Assembly (NCBI GenBank): GCA_027604665.1
Contig: JADGIZ010000481.1
Location: 1-12,985, forward strand
From: Polyrhizophydium stewartii
Lineage: Eukaryota > Chytridiomycota > Chytridiomycetes > Rhizophydiales
Length of the DNA: 12,985 nucleotides
Reading direction: 5' to 3'
Shown piece by piece: positions 6,301 to 12,985 of the stretch; position 1 is the first letter of the stretch, and each line of letters opens with the position of its first letter. The translations under genes and the position numbers were made by a program. Under the pieces are notes generated by a model that was not told where the DNA came from, did no database searches, and saw only the letters and a list, made by a program, of their open reading frames with translations.

Positions 6301-9268
6301 AACGCCGCAATCTGCTTGGCAAGCTTGCGCGACCACGCATTGCGGCCGCACACGCGTCGGCATTCAGGGCGAACGTGGAGCGACAGGCGAACCTCGTAGT
6401 AGCAGTTGGCGCCTTCGAGCTCGATGAGCGTATACTCTGGCATGGTGAGCGAAATGCCGTCCGTCGGCAAGCACGAGCAAAACTCGTTGAGCAGCGCGAT
6501 CGCGTTGGACACCGTGACCATCGCGCCGGTGGCTGCGATGGTGTACTTTTCGTTTTCGTCGACGCCCTGTGTCTCAATGCGCTCGAACATCTTTCGTTCG
6601 TCCTGCATCGACTTTTGGAGCCGCTCGCCCATGCTCTTCTCCTCGCGCTGCAGAGCATAGAGCCGTGCCTCGTCAATACGGTTGTGCCGGTTCGCAAGGA
6701 CAATGAACTGCGACTGGGTGTGGCGCGCGCGGCCTCGAGACTGAATGTAGTTGATGAGCGTCTGCGTCATATCGAATCGAATCACAATGTTGCACGGCTT
6801 GATGTCGAGCCCTTCCTCGGCAACCTGCGTTGCAACAAGAAGGTTGCACTTGCCCTCGCGGAACTCGGCCACGGTCCGTTGCTGCTGCGGAATCGTCATG
6901 CGGTCGGTCATTGATGTGGACTCGCCCGGCGCGCTCCGCGACGAACCGCCGTGCCCAATTAGCAGCCGCGGCCGGAGGAACTTGAGACTTGGGTGGTACG
7001 ACAACGCCTGGCACACGGCCGCTGCGTATCCGCGCCTGTGCACAAACACGATACCGCAGAACTTTGGATTGTCCTGGAACTCGAGCAGGATCTGGACAAG
7101 GCGTTGCATCTTGGCCGACAGGGCGTGCGGCTCGAGCGGGTTGTGCTCTGGTCCCATGCGGTTCGACTCGACTAGGCTCTGGCAGAACTGGTAGATCGCG
7201 GCGTCGGCGGGTGGCAAGGCCGCGAGCCGCTGAGACACATCCTCTAGCGTGCTGCTGATGATCGGCTCGATGCTGAGGCTCGTGAGTGCCTCGGCGGCCG
7301 ATTGAGCGTCGAGAACGGGGTCAGAGTCGCCCTTGACCGGCGGCATCTCTTCGTCGATCTCAGAGGCGTTGCTTGTAGCATCCTTGACATCCGCTGGGGA
7401 ATCGGCTGCATCCGCTTTGGTGGAAAGCGGCGTTTCCTTCGCGCAGGCAGTTTCGCTCTCGCCAGCCGCGCCACCAGAAAGCTTGGCGAAGCGGTCAACA
7501 TAGCTGCTGATGCCGACCTGGTTCCTGATCTTGCGCAGCATCGTGGCCATGCACATCTCGAGCATGCGCTCGCAGCACCACGGACCAAGCTCGTCGCATG
7601 CGCGCATGGCGTCGTCAAACTTGTTGCCAATCTTGCGGATCACCGCGGGACAGGTCTCGCACAGCGCCAGATACAAGCTCGGCGCATCGAAAAAGTCGCC
7701 TTCCTCGTAGTACTCCACGCGCTCGCGCGGCCGTGAGACAAACTGCACCACCTCGTTCGTGAGCGTCGAGGTCATTGCGCGAGCGCAAAGATTCTTTTCG
7801 AGCTCGCTAACCGTCGGGGGGGGGGTATGTCAGCTGCACGGCCACTCAACCAAGCGCAGACGCAAAGCAAGAGCGCACCCGATTGCCATCTCAAACGACT
7901 CTTTGCTTGCGATCGGCGATGCCGTGATGCCCAGGATCCGCGGCCGCTTTTCCACCGGCATGTCGGCATAGTGCGTGCGCACAATCAGGCTGTACGGATG
8001 GTTGCTCCGCGCGTGGTGGCATTCGTCGAACACGAGGACGTTGAACTGGTAACGACAGCGTCAACGCGTCACCCCACTACACCTCTGCGGTCACATGCAC
8101 GGCTATGCGCTCGTACCCTATCCAGCGAGATGTACCCGCGGTCGAGCGCGCGGCGCAGGATCTCTGGCGTCAGGACGGCGACGTCATGCTTATCGACGAT
8201 GCGCTTCCAGTAGACCGACTTTCAGCGGGTTGGGAGCGGATAAAGAGCAGAGTGGCGCGGACGTCAGCAATCCAGCTGTCAGGCGGCCATGCAAGCGGGT
8301 TTGGCAGCTCACGCCGTGGTCCTGGGTTGTCATACCGCCCCAGAGGTGTGCGACACGCAGGTCCGAGTTGAAGCGGAAGTATTGCGCCTGCTGGCTCACG
8401 AGCGGCACAGTCGGCACAAGGAATATGCTGATGCGGCGCTGGATCTGAGGCGTCAGCACCCTCGGCAGCACCGTGCTCGGGCCAGGCGCGCGGTTGCCAA
8501 CCCACGTTCTCGTCGTCGTCGCGCTCCAGTGACGCCATGTACCTGATAAGCATCAGCGCAATGAGCGTCTGAGTGGGATGTGCATCAGCGTCTACAGCGA
8601 GCCCGCTCGCGAGCATGCACGGCGGCCACCCTGGTCGCACGCACCTTGCCAGCTCCAGTCGACAGCACGGCAATGAGGTTCTCTTCCTTTGCACGCTCAA
8701 ACAGCTGCAACTGGTACGCCCGTGCGGTTGACAGGTCCATCTCGGCGGCTTGAGTTGGCTCGTCTGCGTGTCCAGCGCGGACAAGCACTGCTGCAGGCTT
8801 CCTCGGAAAGTCCGATAGAAGGTCAACCGTCTCGACTTTCATGCCGACAACGGCCGGATCCAAGCTGGTCGCAGCTTCTCCTTTGCAGCCTGCGTCAGCG
8901 GCCGCGGCGGCTGAGTCGGCGGCGGCGACGGAGAAGGCGTGGTCGGTGGACGTCACGCCGGGGCCGTTCGCTGTCACGCTACTGGGTGCAGCGCCGCTAA
9001 CGGGCTCGGCTCGAGCGCCTGCATCCGGACCTGCAGAGGCGGGATCCAGAGCAGGGTTGCCCGCGACGAATATGGGCTCGAGGACGCTTGATGCGGGCGG
9101 CCCGTTGTCGCCGCCGCCGAGCAGGCGAGCGCGCTTGGGCAGCGGCTCAGACGCACCGCTGCCAGCGCGGCGCACGAGACCAGCGCCGCCTTCTAGCGCG
9201 GCTGTCGCTGGTGCCGGCACCAGCGTGCCCTGCACGGTTGTTGGCTCCGCCGGGCCGTTTTCCGTCAT
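3399..9268 (-). CDS. dcl: Dicer-like ribonuclease III, complete, seven exons
   Basis: Cuts double-stranded RNA into small RNAs for RNA silencing. Exons on the minus strand: 9268-8645, 8568-8506, 8444-8313, 8218-8117, 8045-7879, 7806-3889 and 3780-3399, 5388 nt, 1795 residues. Order: disordered Ala/Pro-rich N-terminus (1-~180); DExD/H helicase with Walker A STGAGKT (203-209), motif Ia region IFLVPTVPLVSQQA, DECH box (314-317) and ITASP motif III; helicase C domain (~610-740) with ATQVAEEGLDI and QSRGRAR; Dicer dimerization domain (~780-880); a divergent PAZ-like region (~1090-1250, least certain); RNase IIIa (ERLEILGDS, ~1296; LADVVEALVGA); RNase IIIb (RLEFLGDAVL, ~1493; IAGDLFEAMLGA); dsRNA-binding domain (~1648-1712); Gly-rich tail. 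The acidic metal ligands of both RNase III sites are present. ATG 9268 is preferred; an in-frame ATG at 9400 overlaps the stop of the ATPase. One long continuous frame (7775-3885) holds most of the protein but lacks the helicase N-terminus and most of the dsRBD. Confidence 0.95.
3781..3888 (-). other. Dicer intron 6 (108 nt), inside the dsRNA-binding domain
   Basis: Donor GTGAGT at 3888, branch GATTGCTGACAG, acceptor GGCGCAG ending at 3781. Splicing makes KCGEVHCTFESHGAGKLCTV, a dsRBD core. The AG inside the branch region is too close to the branch A and out of phase. Without this splice the protein would stop at 3885 and lack most of the dsRBD. Confidence 0.9.
7807..7878 (-). other. Dicer intron 5 (72 nt) with poly-C tract
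   Basis: Donor GTGCGC at 7878, branch GCAGCTGACAT, nine consecutive C on the minus strand (G at 7816-7824 on the plus strand), acceptor GGTTAG ending at 7807. Splicing splits a Gly codon and joins KESFEMAI to GELEKNLCARAM, typical of the Dicer inter-helicase segment. The ATG at 7775 is therefore internal. Confidence 0.88.
8046..8116 (-). other. Dicer intron 4 (71 nt)
   Basis: Donor GTACGA at 8116, acceptor TACCAG ending at 8046. Phase 0. It joins GYISLDR to FNVLVFDECHHA, giving the usual Dicer context before the DECH box. Confidence 0.88.
8219..8312 (-). other. Dicer intron 3 (94 nt)
   Basis: Donor GTGAGC at 8312, branch TTGCTGACG, acceptor GAAAG ending at 8219. Phase 0, joining GGMTTQDHG to SVYWKRIVDKHDVAVLTPE. 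The AAAG acceptor is weak, but it is the only AG after an in-frame TGA in the downstream frame, so the choice is forced. This is the least certain Dicer junction. Confidence 0.75.
8445..8505 (-). other. Dicer intron 2 (61 nt)
   Basis: Donor GTGGGT at 8505, branch GTGCTGACG, acceptor CCTCAG ending at 8445. Phase 0. It joins ERDDDEN to IQRRISIFLVPTVPLVSQQ, restoring helicase motif Ia. Shortest intron in the window. Confidence 0.88.
8569..8644 (-). other. Dicer intron 1 (76 nt), splits Walker A
   Basis: Donor GTGCGT at 8644, CTGATGCAC branch-like site, acceptor CACTCAG ending at 8569. It falls between Lys and Thr of STGAGK/T; splicing gives GKTLIALMLIRYMASLE, the expected helicase continuation. 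Confidence 0.9.
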
Positions 9269-9396
9269 CGGCTGATGAGGAAAGCGTTCAATCGGGCTCT
9301 TTGGGGTTTCGACGGATACGACCCAGAGAACGCCTACATGCACTGACTGAATTGCATCCGTGAAGAGCGTTGGCTGATTAAGAGCTCTTGGTCGCT
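9269..9396 (-). promoter_or_regulatory. 128-bp gap between ATPase stop and Dicer start
   Basis: Must hold the ATPase 3' end and the Dicer promoter or leader. It is visibly less GC-rich than the flanking genes. The Dicer frame stays open through it up to ATG 9400, which overlaps the ATPase stop as ATGA. A perfect 10-bp palindrome, AAGAGCTCTT, lies at 9380-9389; no role is assigned. No TATA box or AATAAA is evident. Confidence 0.5.
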
Positions 9397-12300
9397 TCAT
9401 TGCGGCCTGGGCCGGAACATCCGCAGCAGCAGGCTGCTCGCGACGACGGACACGGAGCTCAGCGCCATCGCGAGGCCGGCCATCCACGGCGCGAGCGCGA
9501 TGCGCGTCCAGGGGAACAGCACGCCCGCGGCGAGCGGCACGCCAAGAAGGTTGTACCCGAGCGCCCACGCAAAGTTGAGCCGGATGCGCCGGAACGTGGC
9601 CCGCGATAGGTCAATCAGCGTCAGCACGTCGCGCAGGTCCGACTTGACAAGCACAATCTGCGCCGCCTCGATCGCAATGTCCGAGCCAGCGCCAATAGCA
9701 ATGCTGCGACGAGTCGAGCGTCAGCAGTCCTTATTTCATGGTGCACTCGCACGTGCACGTGGGCATTCAACCGCGAGCGGCATCGACGCACCCAACGTCC
9801 GCCTGGGCGAGCGCGACCGAGTCGTTGATGCCGTCGCCGGCCATCGCAACCTTGCCGCGCCGGCCGCCGCGCATTTGTCGCCGCTGCAGCTCGCGGATCT
9901 TGTCGGCCTTCTCGCTCGGCAGCACGTGGCTCAAGATCCGGTTTGGTTTGACGCCAAGTTGTGCGCCGACAGCGCGCGCCGTGGTGTCATTGTCGCCCGT
10001 GAGCATCCAGACCTTGATCCCGCGCTTCCCCAGCGCCGCAATCACGTCGGCAGACTCTGGACGGACCGGGTCGGCGACAGCAAGCACGGCAAGTAACCGC
10101 CCGCGAATCTGCATCGACGGCGCCATGGCAACGGATTGAGGTGTATCGCCCGTCTTCTCTGGAACAACGCCAACCATGACAATAGACTTGCCGAGTGTCT
10201 GCCAGCGGAATACTGTGTCGGCGACCAGCTCTGGGTTGTCGTAGCACGCGTTCTCGCGCATCCAACGCTCGTTGCCGACCACGACGCGGAAGACGCGCTC
10301 CTTGTCATCATGCGGCCGCAGTGTCGCCGACAGACCACGGCCCGCCGACTCGGTGACGTTGATCACGTCGTGGTGAGGCAGCCGCATGCCATCGCGCGCC
10401 GAGATGAAGTATTTGGCCTCGATGAAGTTGCAGACGGCCGCAGCGAGCGGGTGGCTCGACGACGACTCGACCATGGCGACCATGGTCCAAAAGTCGGTCT
10501 CGGTCGGCAGCACGTGCGAGAAGCCGTCGAGGGCGTCGGTGAGCTTGACGTCCATGACCGTGGGCCGGCCAAACGTCAGCGTGCCCGTCTTGTCAAACGC
10601 AATCGCCGTGACCTTGTGCGCCGTCTCGAGCGCGGCGCCGCCGCCCTTGACCAGGATGCCGTGCTTGGCGGCGACTGCATCGCAGCGAGGGATGGTCAGC
10701 ACCCAACAGCTAAGCATGCATCACGACGAGAAACCTGCACGCACCACCAGTGCCGACCATCACGGCCGTCGGCGTCGCGAGCCCCAGTGCGCACGGGCAC
10801 GCAATGACGAGCACGGCAATGGCAAACTCGACGGCAAAGAGCATCGGCGAGCGGCCGGGCGGGATCCAGTCGCGCGGCACGGCACCCGTGCCGACGGCCA
10901 CCGACCACGCCAGCAGCGTGGCCGCGGCAACGGCGAGCACGGCGGGCACAAACACGCCCGAGATGCGGTCTGCGAACGCCTGGATCGGCGCCTTGCACGA
11001 TTGTGCCTCCTCGACCATGCGCACGATGCGCGACAGCGTTGTGTCTGCGTGCCGCGTCAGCGCTGGCCCCGCATGCGCACATCGAGCTCAGAGACACAGG
11101 CAGACTCACCGGCGCCGACCTTGGACGCCTTGATCAGCACGGCGCCGGACGCATTGACGGTTCCTCCCAGCACCTCGTCGCCGACCGACTTTGGGACGGG
11201 CGTCGCCTCGCCCGTCAGCATGCTCTCGTCGACGAGCGTGGTGCCCTTGACAACGACGCCGTCGCACGGCATGCGGCCGCCGACAACGACCTTGAGCACG
11301 TCGCCGACCTGCACGAGCGCAAGCTGGATCTCGGTCTCGCTGACGATCACCTCAGGGTTGGACGGGTCGAGCTGCACGAGCATGGCGGTGTCTGGCGCAA
11401 GCGACATGAGCTGCGTGATGGCCAGCGAGGTCTTGCCTGAACATCGACCCACGACAAGTCAGCCTCGCCGGCGCACTGCGTCAATGCGAAAGCGCAGGCA
11501 GCGGGCTCACCCTTGGCAAAGGCCTCCAGGAGCTTGCCGAGCAGGATAAAGAAGATGAGGAAAATGGACGTCTCAAAGAACTGCCCCACGACATGGCGTC
11601 CCTGGAGTGCATTGACGGCGATAGCGTAAACCGAGAATAAATATGCCGTAGTTGTGCCGAGCGCAACCAAAACGTCCATCTGCGGTGGCGCAAGGCCAGA
11701 GAATGCGTGTCAGCATCGGCGGCAGTATGCGCAAAGGAGCATCGAGCACGAGGCACTTGCATTGGCGGTGCCGAGCCGCACAACAGACTTCCAAGCGCCT
11801 TTGTAGAATCTCCAGCCGAGAACGAGCTGCACGGGCGTGGCAAGCACAAGCATTATAATGTCCTCGACGGTAACGCCGGGTACGATCTCGGACATGAAAA
11901 AGATGCTGACCGGGTGGTGGGGCGGGAAAAAGGCCATGACGACCATCGATACAAAAAAGGCCGGCAGCGCAAAGACGAGCCCGGCGGCGGTCTCGCGCAT
12001 GTAGCGGATGAGCTCCGGATCGGCATTGCGGGCGGCGTCTTGGCGCTGTGCAGCCTTTTCGGACAGAGATGCTTCGAAGCCGACGCTCTCGATGAACTCG
12101 ATCAGATCGCGAGCGCCAAGAAGTGATGTGTCGTGCTCGATTGTCGCCTGCTTTGTGATCAGGTTGACGACGGCGGAACGCACGCCACGCTGGCCGGCGA
12201 GAGCGGTCTCGACCGAGGCAACGCACGACGAGCAGGTCATGCCGTTGACAGTCAGCACGGTTTTTGCAATCGACGGCTTGTTTTCCTTTGCCGAGTCGTC

Positions 12301-12985
12301 AGGCTCAGAGGCGGTGTCGGTTGTGATGACCTCGAAGCCCGCGTCTGATATCATGGCGGCAATCTGGTCCGCAGAGAGCACCATCGGGTCGTGCAAGAGC
12401 ACAACCCTCTGAGGCAGGAGGGTGACGGCGACCGAATCCGGTGCGACGCCCGGGGAGGCCTTGAGCAGGCGCTCGATCGAGGCGACACACGAGGCGCACG
12501 ACATGCCCGCGATCGCAAAGGAGGTGCGGACAAAGACGGTGCCGCTGGGGGCGATCGTCGGGGCGCCGTACATGGGCGGCGCATGGGTCCAGGTTGCGAC
12601 GGCTGATCGGGATGCCACGACGCGATAGCCCATGCCCGTGATGTGGTCGGCGAGAGCCTTTGCGGACGCCTTGAGAGGGTGGTGGTAGACGGTTGCGGTC
12701 TGCGGCGCGAGTGTGACCGCCGCGTCAAAGACGCCCTTGGTGTGCACGAGGGCGTCGTGGACGTTCCGCACGCACGACGAGCAGGTCATGCCCTTGAGGG
12801 TCAGGACCGTCTTGATGACCCGCGCCGTTGTGGCGGCCGGTGTGGCGACGGCGTCGAGGTTTGGGATCTCGCTGCCGACATAGACGGACATGAAGCCTGC
12901 GGAGAGCAGGGCGGTCTTGAGGGCGAGCTCGACGTCTGGGCTGGGCTCCGACTTGAGCACGACGTCGAACTGGGCAAGTTGGCGG
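9397..12985 (-). CDS. CCC2: Cu+-transporting P-type ATPase (CCC2/ATP7 type), 5' end beyond the window
   Basis: Pumps Cu+ by ATP hydrolysis, in fungi usually into the Golgi lumen to load secreted copper enzymes. Exons: 12985-11761, 11679-11511, 11436-11110, 11044-10745, 10674-9792, 9703-9397; 1069 residues are visible, starting in mid-protein. Visible residues: tail half of one metal-binding domain (1-~45), then three full ones with GMTCSSC (65-71), GMSCASC (160-166) and GMTCSSC (248-254); membrane helices at about 332-353, 376-394, 409-430 and 442-463; actuator TGE (539-541); CPC copper site (656-658); phosphorylated Asp701 in DKTGT; HP (748-749); GDGIND (953-958); final helices carrying YN and MALSS. 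CPC, the YN motif and MxxSS together mark the Cu+-specific P1B-1 class. All catalytic motifs are intact. A GTG at 12960 is internal, since the frame continues to the edge. Confidence 0.96.
9704..9791 (-). other. ATPase intron (88 nt)
   Basis: Donor GTGCGT at 9791, branch GACTGCTGACG, acceptor GTCGCAG ending at 9704. It splits a Gly codon and joins VALAQADVG to [14 protein letters not shown], the motif that follows GDGIND. Confidence 0.93.
10675..10744 (-). other. ATPase intron (70 nt)
   Basis: Donor GTGCGT at 10744, branch GGTGCTGACC, acceptor GATGCAG ending at 10675. It splits a Val codon and joins TAVMVGTG to [12 protein letters not shown] between the CPC helix and the phosphorylation domain. 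Confidence 0.92.
11045..11109 (-). other. ATPase intron (65 nt)
   Basis: Donor GTGAGT at 11109, branch CGCTGACGC, acceptor CACGCAG ending at 11045. It splits an Asp codon and joins IKASKVGA to [15 protein letters not shown], the usual P1B context. Confidence 0.92.
11437..11510 (-). other. ATPase intron (74 nt)
   Basis: Donor GTGAGC at 11510, branch GGCTGACTT, acceptor TTCAG ending at 11437. It splits a Gly codon and joins LLEAFAKG to [12 protein letters not shown] at the end of the fourth visible helix. Confidence 0.9.
11680..11760 (-). other. ATPase intron with GC-AG boundaries (81 nt)
   Basis: The exon ends GCCAAT and the intron starts GCAAGT at 11760, the usual GC-donor consensus; branch GATGCTGACAC; acceptor CCGCAG ending at 11680. 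Only this junction gives the conserved [17 protein letters not shown] in phase. The nearby GT at 11756-11755 would break the frame. Confidence 0.87.

Noticed and set aside
5979..6914. 311-codon plus-strand open frame opposite the Dicer helicase C and dimerization domains
   Set aside because: The opposite strand carries clearly conserved Dicer motifs over the same bases; this frame has none.
3885..7775. A truncated Dicer lacking the helicase N-terminus
   Set aside because: The missing motifs (STGAGKT, motif Ia, DECH, ITASP) are all present upstream on the same strand in short exons with matching phases.
9380..9389. Palindrome AAGAGCTCTT before the Dicer start
   Set aside because: Single short copy with no second site or known motif; recorded only in the gap entry.
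10386..11549. 387-codon plus-strand frame opposite the ATPase
   Set aside because: It crosses three introns and overlaps the CPC and DKTGT exons of the minus-strand gene; no domain seen.
1..12985. Bacterial origin, suggested by high GC, long open frames and tight gene spacing
   Set aside because: Eleven phase-consistent introns interrupt two highly conserved genes, and Dicer with helicase, dimerization and dsRBD domains is eukaryotic.

Overview
This window looks like nuclear DNA of a fungus with a GC-rich, compact genome. The evidence is short introns (61-123 nt), mostly with GTGCGT- or GTGAGY-type donors and CTGAC-like branch points 10-35 nt before the acceptor, gaps of only 77-310 bp between genes, and a fungal-type Dicer and copper P-type ATPase. 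Alanine-, proline- and glutamine-rich proteins and high GC would suit an early-diverging lineage such as Zoopagomycota or Blastocladiomycota, but that placement is a guess from composition and style. I found no tRNA, rRNA, transposon or CRISPR.

Layout, left to right: (1) bases 1-422, the unresolved 5' part of the first gene; (2) 423-2144 (+), an RNA-binding protein with two RRM domains separated by a long Gln/Pro/Ser-rich linker, one intron; (3) 2145-2454, a short intergenic region; (4) 2455-3321 (+), a 257-residue lysine/alanine-rich basic protein with a six-residue first exon and short motifs reminiscent of the mRNA-export/chromatin factor CHTOP; (5) 3322-3398, a 77-bp convergent gap; (6) 3399-9268 (-), a complete Dicer-like ribonuclease, seven exons and 1795 residues in my model; (7) 9269-9396, a 128-bp gap; (8) 9397-12985 (-), a Cu+-transporting P-type ATPase of the CCC2/ATP7 type, with at least three and probably four heavy-metal-binding domains, six visible exons, cut by the right edge.

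Splice junctions were placed by eye, requiring GT..AG (one GC..AG), phase agreement and restoration of conserved motifs. All exon sums are divisible by three. Three of the four genes concern RNA (RRM protein, basic CHTOP-like protein, Dicer), but nothing shows that they form a functional cluster. The ATPase is most simply a secretory-pathway copper pump. The most interesting arrangements are the very close convergent ends of the Dicer and the CHTOP-like gene, which could create sense-antisense transcript overlap over an RNAi gene, and the near-abutting tandem ATPase-Dicer pair. I did not find evidence for a wholly new system.
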